Below the pieces are notes generated by a model. That model was not told where the DNA came from. It saw only the letters and a program-made list of their open reading frames with translations, and ran no database searches. The position numbers and the translations under genes were made by a program. Below are positions 16,668-25,056 of a DNA stretch of 64,000 nt, in pieces; positions within the stretch are counted from its first letter, which is position 1; every line of letters begins with the position of its first letter. The DNA comes from Streptomyces fulvoviolaceus (GTDB lineage: Bacteria > Actinomycetota > Actinomycetes > Streptomycetales > Streptomycetaceae), in the NCBI RefSeq assembly GCF_000718165.1, contig NZ_JOEY01000006.1:1-64000 (forward strand), given 5' to 3'.

Positions 16668-17464
16668 GTCGTGTCCTCCGGAGGGGGCTGTCGGTACCAG
16701 CGGCCGGTGAAGTGCGGCTCGCGCTTCTCGGCGAAGGCCGCGTAGGCCTCCGGTACGTCCGCTGTCGCGAAGTTGACCGCCTGGGCGCGGGCCTCTGCGG
16801 CGAGCGCTTCACGGAGAGTGCCGCTCTCGTGGAGAAGTGCCTTGGTCTGCGCGAGGGCGACGGGCGGGCCGGATGCCAGCCGCTCTCCCAACTCCGCGAC
16901 GAAGCCGTCGATCTGCTCGGCGGGCACCACCCAGGTCACGAGGTTCAGGGTCCGCGCCTCCTCGGCGTCGATCATTTCGGCCAGCAGCGCGAGCCGTTTC
17001 GCTTGTTGCAGGCCGACGAGTCTCGGCAGCAGCCAGGAGCCGCCACAGTCGGGGGACAGCCCGCGGCGCGTGAAGATCTGCGAGAACCGGGATTCCGGTG
17101 TGGCCACGACCAGATCGCAGCCGAGGGCCAGGTTCCAGCCCGCGCCGACGGCCACGCCGGTCACCTTGGCCACGGTGGGAAGGGGGAGTTCGTGCAGCAG
17201 GACCGCTACCTCGTTCAGGTCGCGCACCTTGTCCAGGGGGTGTCGGGTGTCGGCGGTGCCGGCCTTGAGGTCCGCGCCGGAGGAGAATGCTCCTCCCGCG
17301 CCGGTGAGGACAAGTGACCGCACGGTGGGGTCCTCGGCGGCTCCGACAAGGGCTCCCCGCAGTGCCTTCCACAGTTCCGGGTCGATCGCGTTCTTGCGGT
17401 GCGGGCGGTTGAGGGTCAGGGTCCGGACGCCGCCGGTGTCGCTCGACAGCAGCACGTCGGTCAC
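16652..17464 (-). CDS. Enoyl-CoA hydratase/isomerase, PaaG-like
   Basis: 270 residues, crotonase fold. Oxyanion-hole elements SSGADLK and VAVGAGWNLALGCD are present. In the catalytic loop it reads RRGLSPDCGGSWLLPRL, with Asp where hydratases have Glu164, as in PaaG-type isomerases, so double-bond isomerisation or epoxide/oxepin chemistry is as likely as hydration. GTG start at 17464, overlapping the CoA-transferase stop by 4 bp. Confidence 0.88.
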   Translation of the reverse strand: MTDVLLSSDTGGVRTLTLNRPHRKNAIDPELWKALRGALVGAAEDPTVRSLVLTGAGGAFSSGADLKAGTADTRHPLDKVRDLNEVAVLLHELPLPTVAKVTGVAVGAGWNLALGCDLVVATPESRFSQIFTRRGLSPDCGGSWLLPRLVGLQQAKRLALLAEMIDAEEARTLNLVTWVVPAEQIDGFVAELGERLASGPPVALAQTKALLHESGTLREALAAEARAQAVNFATADVPEAYAAFAEKREPHFTGRWYRQPPPEDTTCAKQ

Positions 17465-18642
17465 CCGTGCCTCCCGGTCAGCTCGGCGATCTCCTCGTCG
17501 GTGAGGCCCAGTTCGGCGAGCACCCGGTCCGTGTGCTCGCCGAGCGCCGGCACGGCGCCCATCGGTGGGTCGTAGCCGGAGATGACGGGCGGTGGCAGCA
17601 GTGCCGGTACCGGTCCGGCAGGCGTGTCGATGCTGCGCCAGCGGTCGCGGGCCGCCAGGTGGGGGTGGGCGAGCACGTCGCTGGGGGTGTTGTAGCGGGA
17701 GTTGCCGATGCCCGCGTCGTCCGCGCGCCCCTGGACGTACGCCAGCTCGTGCCGAGCGCACCACGCGGCGATCTCCTCGTCCAGCAGGTCGCGGTGCACG
17801 ACCCGGCCGGGGTTGGTGCGGAAGCGTTCGTCGTCCGCCAGGTCGGGCCGTCCGAGCAACTCGCGTGCCAGGCGCTGCCATTCGCCGTCGTGGGTGGTGC
17901 CGAGGACGACGGTCTGGTCGTCGGCCGTGCGGTAGGCGCCGTACGGTGCCACGGCCGGGGAGCCCATGCCGCGCGGCTGTTGGTCCACGCCCGAGTGCCG
18001 GGTGTAGGTGAGCGTGTATCCCATCAGCTCGGTCATGGTGTCGAAGAGGCTCAGGGCGATGGCGCGCCGCTCCCCCGCGTACAGCAGCGCCACGATCGAC
18101 AGCGCGGCGTACAGCCCGGTGCTCGCGTCCGCCATGGGCGGGCCGGGTTTGGCCGGGGCCCCGGGCGTTCCGGTGATCGCGCAGGCTCCTGACTCGGCCT
18201 GGACGAGAAGGTCGTAGGCCCGTTTGTGGGAGAGCGGTCCTCCCGGGCCATAACCGTCGATCTCGACCGCGATCAGGTCGGGGTGGCGGGTCGCGAGGTC
18301 CTCGGGGGCGATGCCGAGTTTGGCGGTGGTGCCGGGGGTGAGGTTGGAGACGAGGACGTCGGCGCGGTCGAGCAGGCGGTGCAGGGCCCGCATCCCGGCC
18401 TCGGACTTGAGGTCGAGCGTCACCGACTCCTTGCCCCGGTTGACCCAGACGAAGTGGGCGGCCAGGCCGTTCACCACGTCGTCGATGTGCCGGGCGGAGT
18501 CGCCGCCGTCCGGGTTCTCCACCTTGATGACCCGGGCTCCGAGATCGCTCAGGGCCCGGGTGCACATCGGGGCGGAGACGGCCTGTTCCAGAGCGACGAC
18601 GGTGACGCCGGCCAAGGGACCCCTGTGGTGCGAAGGAGGCAT
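17461..18642 (-). CDS. CaiB/BaiF-family CoA-transferase (class III)
   Basis: 393 residues. Standard order: N-terminal LEQAVSAPMCTRALSDLGARVIKVE, a predicted catalytic Asp in MADASTGLYAAL, and a C-terminal small domain with DDQTVVLGTT. It moves CoA between acids without ATP, and may activate the imported acid or recycle CoA. Its ATG overlaps the SDR stop by 1 bp (TGATG). Confidence 0.9.
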   Translation of the reverse strand: MPPSHHRGPLAGVTVVALEQAVSAPMCTRALSDLGARVIKVENPDGGDSARHIDDVVNGLAAHFVWVNRGKESVTLDLKSEAGMRALHRLLDRADVLVSNLTPGTTAKLGIAPEDLATRHPDLIAVEIDGYGPGGPLSHKRAYDLLVQAESGACAITGTPGAPAKPGPPMADASTGLYAALSIVALLYAGERRAIALSLFDTMTELMGYTLTYTRHSGVDQQPRGMGSPAVAPYGAYRTADDQTVVLGTTHDGEWQRLARELLGRPDLADDERFRTNPGRVVHRDLLDEEIAAWCARHELAYVQGRADDAGIGNSRYNTPSDVLAHPHLAARDRWRSIDTPAGPVPALLPPPVISGYDPPMGAVPALGEHTDRVLAELGLTDEEIAELTGRHG

Positions 18643-19403
18643 CAGATCACCAGGCCGCCGTCCACCGGCAGCACCTGCCCGGTGACGAAGGAGGCCGCGT
18701 CCGAGGCGAGGAACACGAAGGCACCGGCGACCTCTTCGGGCTCCGCCCAGCGGCCCAGCGGGATGCGGGCGAGCATCGTGGCCGCGAACTTCTCGTTCGT
18801 GCGGATGGTCTTCGTCATCGGGGTGGCCGCCAGGGGTGCCAGCGCGTTGACCTTGATCTGCTGACGGGCCAGCTCTCTCGCCAGTGACTTGGTCATGCCG
18901 ATGATCGCGGCCTTGGCGGCGGAGTAGTTGACCTGGCCGAGGGTGCCGGTGAGGCCTGCCGACGAGGTGACGTTGATGATGCGTCCGGTGCCGTCGGTGG
19001 GCAGGAAGGGGAGCGCGGCCTGGGAGCAGGTGAACGTGCCCAGGACGTGGATGTCGAGGAGTCGGCGGAAGGCCTCCTCCGCCAGGTCCGGGAACATGGC
19101 CGGTGCGGTGATGCCCGCGTTGTTCACCAGGACGTGCAGCGTCCCGTCGGCCAGTGCGGCCGCTTTCGTCACGGCGGCGTCCGCGGCCGCCCGGTCCCGT
19201 ACGTCCAGCTCCGCACTGTCCGCCGTACCGCCCGCGGCCGTGATCTTCCCGGCGACGACCGCGGCGGCCGCCCCGTCGACGTCGGTGACGAGGACGGCCG
19301 CACCGGCCCGGGCGAGGGCGTCGGCGACCGCCGCGCCGATGCCGCCCGCGGCTCCGGTGACCAGCGCCGAGCGGCCGGTCAGGTCGAACAGCCCGTTGGT
19401 CAT
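18642..19403 (-). CDS. Short-chain dehydrogenase/reductase
   Basis: 253-residue classical SDR: TGAAGGIG cofactor loop, an Asp in TDVDG after strand 2 favouring NAD(H), NNAG, Ser in VTSSAG and the YSAAK motif. Likely 3-hydroxyacyl-CoA or ring-alcohol dehydrogenase of the operon. The ATG at 19403 is chosen because the cofactor loop then falls at the normal position; longer readings cover the neighbouring small gene. Confidence 0.88.
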   Translation of the reverse strand: MTNGLFDLTGRSALVTGAAGGIGAAVADALARAGAAVLVTDVDGAAAAVVAGKITAAGGTADSAELDVRDRAAADAAVTKAAALADGTLHVLVNNAGITAPAMFPDLAEEAFRRLLDIHVLGTFTCSQAALPFLPTDGTGRIINVTSSAGLTGTLGQVNYSAAKAAIIGMTKSLARELARQQIKVNALAPLAATPMTKTIRTNEKFAATMLARIPLGRWAEPEEVAGAFVFLASDAASFVTGQVLPVDGGLVI

Positions 19404-19417
19404 GTCGTCCTTCGTGG

Positions 19418-19735
19418 TCAGTCGGAGGCCGGCAGCGGCTTGGCGGCCTTGAGGGTCATGGGGATGCCGTCGCAGGCGAGTTCGCCGGCTCCGGCGCTGG
19501 TGCAGAGGAGCTCGAACGTGCCGTCGGCGTCGACGTAGCGCTTGCCGAGGAGGGTCACCGGAGCGGCGCTCGTCGTGGGCGCGGGCGGGGCTCCTGTGGC
19601 GGGGACCATCGGGTTGCCACCGCAGGTGAGAACGGGGTTTCCGTCGGCGCGGGCCCGGACGACGACCACGCGGGTGGCGCACGCCGTGCTGGCGAGCTGG
19701 TCACCGGGGCGCAGGGTCGGTGCTGGTGAGGTCAC
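19418..19735 (-). CDS. Small Cys-containing protein, uncharacterised
   Basis: About 105 residues (GTG start at 19735; an ATG at 19753 is an alternative). It contains four Cys in two similar segments: VLTCGGNPM early and LLCTSAGAGELACDGIPM late, each pairing a Cys-rich turn with G-x-P-M, which suggests an internal repeat and possibly a metal or cluster site. I recall similar unnamed proteins beside actinobacterial acyl-CoA genes but no function. Either start overlaps the upstream 2-TM gene (35 or 53 bp), which is long for this operon. Confidence 0.6.
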   Translation of the reverse strand: MTSPAPTLRPGDQLASTACATRVVVVRARADGNPVLTCGGNPMVPATGAPPAPTTSAAPVTLLGKRYVDADGTFELLCTSAGAGELACDGIPMTLKAAKPLPASD

Positions 19736-20111
19736 GGGCGAGGTCCCTTTCACTCAGACGGTCGGCGAGCACGGCCAGGTCGTAGGACTGGCGGGCCATC
19801 CAGAACCGCAGGAAGCCGGTGAGCGAGTAGCGCAGGAACAGGGCCGCGCCCACGACGCTCCCGGCGATCCCGCCGAGGCCGAGGGCGAGGCCGTCGCGCT
19901 GGTCGAGGGGGTTCTGGGTGTTGTGGGAGACGAAGTAGGCCGACACGGCGAGGACCAGGCCGAGCACCATCAACGTGGCGCCGAGACGCAGCCAGAGGGC
20001 CGCCCGGGCGGCGGCCGGGTCGGGGATCTTCAGCTCGGCCAGTTCACGGACGAAGCGGTCGGCCCGCGACTCACCGGATGCCAGGTCCGGGCGGGGTTCG
20101 GTGGATGTCAT
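19701..20111 (-). CDS. Small membrane protein with two predicted TM helices
   Basis: 136 residues. After a charged N-terminus, two hydrophobic helices span about residues 42-62 (LGATLMVLGLVLAVSAYFV) and 74-94. No signal peptide or known domain. Its ATG overlaps the LivF-like ATPase stop (ATGA), so it belongs to the transporter part of the operon and might be an accessory subunit. Function not recognised. Confidence 0.7.
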   Translation of the reverse strand: MTSTEPRPDLASGESRADRFVRELAELKIPDPAAARAALWLRLGATLMVLGLVLAVSAYFVSHNTQNPLDQRDGLALGLGGIAGSVVGAALFLRYSLTGFLRFWMARQSYDLAVLADRLSERDLARDLTSTDPAPR

Positions 20112-20815
20112 GCGGAACTCCCCAGGTAGAGGGCGGACAGTTCGTCGCGCAGCCCGCCGTCGGGGCTGCCCTGCAGTTCGACCCGGCCGCGCACGAGGAC
20201 GGCCGCGTGGTCGGCGATGCCGAGGACGGCGGCCGCGAACTGCTCGACGATCAGCACCGCCACCCCCTGCCGGGCGATCTCGGCGACCTGTTCGTAGAGC
20301 TTGGTCACGATCAGGGGGGCCAGGCCCATGGACAGTTCGTCGAGGAGCAGGACGGCGGGGTCCGTGGCCAGGCCTCGGGCGAGGGCGAGCATCTGCTGCT
20401 CGCCTCCGGAGAGGGTGCCTGCCGTCTGCGAGGCGCGGCTCGCCAGGACGGGGAAGCGGGTGTAGGCGATCTCCTCGATCTCCGCGCGGGTGCGGCCCGT
20501 GAAGGTCATCATCTGCAGGTTGTCGCGGACGGACAGGTTCGGGAACACCCCGCGTCCCTCGGGGATCAGGCAGACGCCCGCGCGGGCGAGATCGCGGGCG
20601 TCCACGCCGGTCACGTCCCGTCCGCCCAGCAGGAGTTGGCCCGACTGGGCGGGGTGGATTCCGGCGGCGAGTCGCAGGGTGGTCGTCTTGCCGGCGCCGT
20701 TCGGGCCGAGCAGTGCCACGACCTGGCCTGCGGCGACGCTCAGGTCCACGCCGTGCAGGACGGTGATCCCGTCGTGGGCGGCCCGTACGTCGCGCAGTTC
20801 GAGAAGTGCGTTCAC
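20108..20815 (-). CDS. ABC transporter ATP-binding protein, LivF-type
   Basis: 235 residues. Walker A GPNGAGKT, signature LSGGEQQML, Walker B VLLLDE and the LivF-specific IPEGRGVFPNLSVRDNL stretch. It pairs with the LivG-type ATPase to power the fused permease. GTG start at 20815 overlaps the LivG stop (GTGA). Confidence 0.93.
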   Translation of the reverse strand: MNALLELRDVRAAHDGITVLHGVDLSVAAGQVVALLGPNGAGKTTTLRLAAGIHPAQSGQLLLGGRDVTGVDARDLARAGVCLIPEGRGVFPNLSVRDNLQMMTFTGRTRAEIEEIAYTRFPVLASRASQTAGTLSGGEQQMLALARGLATDPAVLLLDELSMGLAPLIVTKLYEQVAEIARQGVAVLIVEQFAAAVLGIADHAAVLVRGRVELQGSPDGGLRDELSALYLGSSA

Positions 20816-21522
20816 GCGTCCCCCAGGTAGGCGGCCAGAACCGTCTCGTCGGCGCGGATCACCGCGGGCGGGCCGACGGCGATGACCTTGCCGAGGTCGA
20901 GCACGTACACCTCGTCGCACACCGCCATGACCAGGCCCATGTCGTGTTCGACGAGGACGACGGCCGTCCCGTCGTCGGCGAGCGAGCGCAGCAGGGCGGC
21001 GAACCGTTCGGTCTCCTCGCCGTCCTGGCCCGCCGCGGGTTCGTCGAGGAGCAGCAGCCCGGGCCGTACGGCGAGGGCGCGGCCGACCTCGACCAGGCGG
21101 GCCACTCCGGTGGGCAGGGTGTCGGCGCTCGCGTCGGCGATGCCGGTGAGGCCGAGCTGTTCGAGGATGCCGTCGACGGTCGGGGAGGCCCGCCGCCGCT
21201 CGGGCCCGAGTTCCGCGGCGACGAGCAGGTTGTCGCGGACGCTCAACCGGCCGAAGAGTTCCAGGCGTTGGAAGGTCCGGGCCAGCCCGTGCCGGGAGCG
21301 GCGCGCGGGGCCGAACCGTGTGACGTCCCGGCCGTCGAGGAGCACCCGTCCGGCCGAGGGCCTCCGCAGCCCGGACACGACGTCGAACAGGGTGCTCTTT
21401 CCGGCCCCGTTGGGCCCGATCAGGCCGGTGACCCGGCCGCGTTCGGCGTTCAGTCCGACGCCGTCGAGCGCGCGGTTGCCGCCGAAGGCGACCGTCACGC
21501 CGCTAACTTCCAGCAGTGCCAC
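20812..21522 (-). CDS. ABC transporter ATP-binding protein, LivG-type
   Basis: 236 residues. Walker A GPNGAGKS, Walker B LLLLDEP, and RTFQRLELFGRLSVRDNLL typical of LivG. The signature reads LPTGVARLVEVGRAL, an expected LivG variant of LSGGQ. It overlaps the permease stop by 20 bp. In this context the transporter likely imports a carboxylic acid rather than amino acids. Confidence 0.92.
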   Translation of the reverse strand: MALLEVSGVTVAFGGNRALDGVGLNAERGRVTGLIGPNGAGKSTLFDVVSGLRRPSAGRVLLDGRDVTRFGPARRSRHGLARTFQRLELFGRLSVRDNLLVAAELGPERRRASPTVDGILEQLGLTGIADASADTLPTGVARLVEVGRALAVRPGLLLLDEPAAGQDGEETERFAALLRSLADDGTAVVLVEHDMGLVMAVCDEVYVLDLGKVIAVGPPAVIRADETVLAAYLGDA

Positions 21523-23614
21523 GGGCCAGCACCTCCCCGTCCTGCGGACGCCAGGGACGGCGTACGCCCCACCACTCGACGGGTACGTCCGGCTCAGCTT
21601 GAGGGGCCTGCCGCGCGGACGCGTACCCCCGCAGTGCGTACGCCAGGACCAGTGAACCGAGCAGCAGCGTCCAGCCGTTGATCACGTCGGTCAGGCGCAG
21701 GACCCACCCCAGCGTCAGCGCCCCGAGCAGGGCGGGCAGGGCGATCCGGTCGCGGCCGAGGGGCTCCCACTCGCGGCGGAACCTGGAGATGATGCCCTCG
21801 GGGCTGTGGCCCAGGCCCATGCCGGCCAGAGCGGGCAGCAGGCTGATGATGTTCTGTGTCCAGGACGCGAGGCCGATCAGGATGTTCGGGCCGACGAAGG
21901 CCGTCCCGGCGAACAGCCCGTTGCCGACCGCGCCGAGGCCGCCGATCACCGCGACCAGGAAGATCGGGAGTCCGGCGATGAGGTTGAACTGCTCGGCGGT
22001 GATGGACCGTTGCTGCATCCCCCACAGCGCGCCGCCGAGCCCGGCGATCCCGGCCGACAGCGCGAACACCAGCACCTTGGCCACCAGGAGGTTGCCGCCT
22101 AGTGTCGCGTACGCCGCCTCGCTGTCCCTGAGTGCGATCAGCCGCCGCCCGAATCCGCTGCGTCGCAACCAGGCGACGCCGAGCGAGGCCAGGCCCAGGA
22201 AGACGGCGGCCAGCACCGTCAACTCGGCCGCGGAGTCCAGTCGTAGGCCGAAGAGGTTCGGTGCGGCCATCTCCACCGAACCCTGGTCGAACAGCGCGAT
22301 GCGCACGCCGAGCACCTCGAACGACGGGAGGGTGAAGATCCACCGGTCGAGGACGACCGCGAACGCCGCCGTCCCGAGCGCCAGATACACGCCCGAGAAG
22401 CGCAGAGCGGGGACCGCGATCAGTGCCCCGGCGGCGGCCGATACGGCGATCGCGGCGGCCAGTGCCCACAGCCCGCCGTGCGAGCCCAGGTGTCCCCAGA
22501 CGACCGCGCCGATCCCGGCCATGCTCAGCTGGCACAGCGAGATCTGGCCGGCGTACCCGGCGAGCGGGATGTACGACAGGGCGACGATGCCGAGCGGGAA
22601 GATCGTCCCGTAGGTGACGAGGTCGGCCTCGCCGAGGACCGTGGCCAGCACCACCGCGAACGCGACGGTCGACGCGGCGAACACGAGGGTGCCACGGAGG
22701 GGCGGTGCCGGGACCTGGACCAGCCGGCGGTCGCGGCCGCGCAGCCGGGGGTGGCGGAAGAGCAGCAGGGCCAGGAAGAGCAGGAGGGCGGGGGCGGCGA
22801 GGCGCAGGCCGGGGAGGTAGTCGTTCTGGGGGAGGTAGCCGGTGAGGTAGCTCTCCAGGCAGCCGACGACGACCGCGCCGAGGAAGGTGAGCGGCAGGCT
22901 GCGCAGCCTGCCGAAGACGGCGGCGGTGTAGGCGCTGACGATCAGGAGGGAGAGCTGGGAGGCGTCCAGGGCGACGGTCGGGGCGATGAGGATGCCGCCG
23001 ACGGCGGCGAGTTGGGTGCCGAGGATCCAGGCGACCCGGCCGGCCCGGAGCGGGTCGGCGCCGGTGAGGCGGGCGAGGGAGCGGTCGTCGACGGTGGCCC
23101 GCATCTCGGTGCCGGTGCGGGTCCGGTTCAGCAGGAACCACAGGCCCGCGGCGACCGCCACGGCGACGGTCATGGTGAGGGCCTGGTGCCAGGTGACGGT
23201 GGCCGGGCCGATGTGGAAGGGCTCCCGGTCGGCGAAGAACACCCGGAGCGGACGGGGGACGTTGGGGTCCCAGATCCAGCGGGCGCCGGCGATGGCGCCG
23301 CTGAGCAGCGCCACCGTCATCACCAGCCGTTCGGCCTCGCCGAGATGCTGCACGGGCCGCATCAGGACCCGTTCGACAGCGAGGCCGAAGCCCGGGGCGA
23401 GGACCAGGAGCACCACCGCCAGGGCCACCGGGACGGGCCAGCCCCAGCCGACGGTGAACTGCCAGTAGCAGAACGCCGCCAGCATGCCCGCCGCCCCGTG
23501 CGCGAAGTTGAACACGCCCGTGGTGACGTAGGTGAGCACCAACCCGCTGCCGATCACCGCGTAGATGGCTGCGGTGCTCAGGCCGACGATCCCGAAGGTG
23601 AGGAACTGCTCCAT
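21503..23614 (-). CDS. Fused LivH-LivM branched-chain-type ABC permease
   Basis: 703 residues, about the sum of a LivH and a LivM. The first 295 residues are LivH-like (VFNFAHGAAGMLAAF near the N-terminus); after a charged linker, the second part is LivM-like (ISLCQLSMAGIGA and a Gly-rich VIGGLGAVGNG). Around 18 hydrophobic helices are visible. The fusion gives one polypeptide carrying both membrane halves. It starts 9 bp after the binding-protein stop. The proline- and charge-rich tail of about 40 residues overlaps the LivG start. Confidence 0.92.
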   Translation of the reverse strand: MEQFLTFGIVGLSTAAIYAVIGSGLVLTYVTTGVFNFAHGAAGMLAAFCYWQFTVGWGWPVPVALAVVLLVLAPGFGLAVERVLMRPVQHLGEAERLVMTVALLSGAIAGARWIWDPNVPRPLRVFFADREPFHIGPATVTWHQALTMTVAVAVAAGLWFLLNRTRTGTEMRATVDDRSLARLTGADPLRAGRVAWILGTQLAAVGGILIAPTVALDASQLSLLIVSAYTAAVFGRLRSLPLTFLGAVVVGCLESYLTGYLPQNDYLPGLRLAAPALLLFLALLLFRHPRLRGRDRRLVQVPAPPLRGTLVFAASTVAFAVVLATVLGEADLVTYGTIFPLGIVALSYIPLAGYAGQISLCQLSMAGIGAVVWGHLGSHGGLWALAAAIAVSAAAGALIAVPALRFSGVYLALGTAAFAVVLDRWIFTLPSFEVLGVRIALFDQGSVEMAAPNLFGLRLDSAAELTVLAAVFLGLASLGVAWLRRSGFGRRLIALRDSEAAYATLGGNLLVAKVLVFALSAGIAGLGGALWGMQQRSITAEQFNLIAGLPIFLVAVIGGLGAVGNGLFAGTAFVGPNILIGLASWTQNIISLLPALAGMGLGHSPEGIISRFRREWEPLGRDRIALPALLGALTLGWVLRLTDVINGWTLLLGSLVLAYALRGYASARQAPQAEPDVPVEWWGVRRPWRPQDGEVLARGTAGS

Positions 23615-23623
23615 CAGATCACG

Positions 23624-25009
23624 TCACTTCACGTCGCTCATGCTCTTGCCGACGTCGGCAAGGGTGAGCGGCTTCCCGTAGTTCCCCTTGAACTTGTAGG
23701 CGGGCGCATCGCAGCGGTAGGCGCCCTGGTTCGGCGCGAAGTCGGCCGGTTCCCAGCCCTTGGACGTGACCTTCTCGATGTTGAAGCAGCTCGGCGGGGC
23801 GTCCGTCTTGGTGAGGTCGACCGGGGCCAGCAGGCCGCCGCCCGTCCACGCGCTCTCCTTGCGGGCGGCCTCGTAGACGCAGGTGCGGGTGAGGTCGTCG
23901 CCACAGCTCGCCGCCGACTTGGCGAACAGCAGCCAGGCCGCGAAGCCGCGCACCGCGGGCAAGGTGACCTGCGCCTTCGGGGCGTACTTCTTGAAGAGGT
24001 CGACGAGTTGCTGGGTCGCGGGGTTGTCGGCGGCCTTCTCCAGCGGGTACACCCCGCCGAGGTCGGCCAGGTTGTTCTGGAAGTCGAGGGACTTGCCCGC
24101 GAGCTGGATGAAGGCGGGGCCGTAGGCGTTGCTGTTGGCGTCGATCCAGTCGAGCTTGTAGCCGATGTCGGTCAGGACCTGCTCGAGCTTGGACAGGCTG
24201 ACGTAGTCCCCGTTGAAGATGAGGCCCTTGACGCCCTTGCTCTTGATGGACTGGGCGTACGGCGTCCAGTCGGAGACGCCCTGCGCCGGGTAGAGGTCCT
24301 TGTAGATGATCTTCGCGCCGGCGGCCTGGAGGCCTTCCTGTGCCTGGGCGTTGATGACCTTGGTGACGGGGGCGTCGCCGCCGATGGTGCCGATGGCGCT
24401 CGCGGACTTCGGATAGGCCGTCTTCAGCAGCCAGTCGTAGTAGCCCGCGTACCCGTTGTAGGACGAGCCGCCCGTCGCCTCGACCTGGAGGTCGGAGCCG
24501 TTGTTCTGGATCTGGCTCACCTGGCCGGGGAAGTCCGGCAGCAGGCAGTCGAGCCGGTCCTTGACGCCGAGTGCGTCGAGCGCCGCGCCGCCGCCGACGA
24601 GCGCGAAGTCCTCCTTGCAGGCTTCGAGCATCCGCTGGCGCACTTCCATCAGCTTGGAGTCGCGGGTGGTGGCGGCGAGTTCGCGGCCGTTGATGCCGCC
24701 GGCCGCGTTGCACCAGGAGGTGAACACCTTTGCCGCGTCCACGAATTCGGACTTCTTGGTGAAGCCGACGTCGGAGAAGACCCCGAGCTCGATCGAGTCG
24801 GCGGTGACGCCCTGGGCGGACGCGGTCTTGGCGTCGCCGGGGCCGCACACCTTCTTCAGATCGCCGAAGTCGGCCGTGGCGGCCTGTTGTGCGGCCTTGG
24901 TGGGTGCCCCGTCGTCGCCGGACTCGCCGGCACTGTCGTGGCCGCCGCATCCGGCGACGGCGAGCAGTGCGGCCGCCAGCAGGGCGGCGGGGATTGCCTT
25001 GACTCTCAC
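23624..25009 (-). CDS. ABC transporter substrate-binding lipoprotein, Leu/Ile/Val-type
   Basis: 461 residues. N-terminal lipoprotein signal with lipobox ending at Cys21 (LAVAGC), then a type-I periplasmic-binding fold starting at ITADSIELGVF-like sequence (here VTADSIELGVF). Extra Cys residues (C173 region, C-terminal CGDD and CVYEA) suggest extracellular disulfides. The GTG at 25009 follows GAGGAGG. Homologues bind amino acids, amides or aromatic and cyclic acids; the surrounding operon favours an organic acid destined for CoA activation. Confidence 0.9.
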   Translation of the reverse strand: MRVKAIPAALLAAALLAVAGCGGHDSAGESGDDGAPTKAAQQAATADFGDLKKVCGPGDAKTASAQGVTADSIELGVFSDVGFTKKSEFVDAAKVFTSWCNAAGGINGRELAATTRDSKLMEVRQRMLEACKEDFALVGGGAALDALGVKDRLDCLLPDFPGQVSQIQNNGSDLQVEATGGSSYNGYAGYYDWLLKTAYPKSASAIGTIGGDAPVTKVINAQAQEGLQAAGAKIIYKDLYPAQGVSDWTPYAQSIKSKGVKGLIFNGDYVSLSKLEQVLTDIGYKLDWIDANSNAYGPAFIQLAGKSLDFQNNLADLGGVYPLEKAADNPATQQLVDLFKKYAPKAQVTLPAVRGFAAWLLFAKSAASCGDDLTRTCVYEAARKESAWTGGGLLAPVDLTKTDAPPSCFNIEKVTSKGWEPADFAPNQGAYRCDAPAYKFKGNYGKPLTLADVGKSMSDVK

Positions 25010-25056
25010 GGGGGTGCCTCCTCGGTGCTGTCCCCTGACGGCCGCGCGGATGCCCG

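Noticed and set aside
16652..18565. A 637-residue reading as a fused protein
   Set aside because: Only the last 270 residues are a crotonase; the rest is the out-of-frame copy of the CoA-transferase gene. The GTG at 17464 is the real start.
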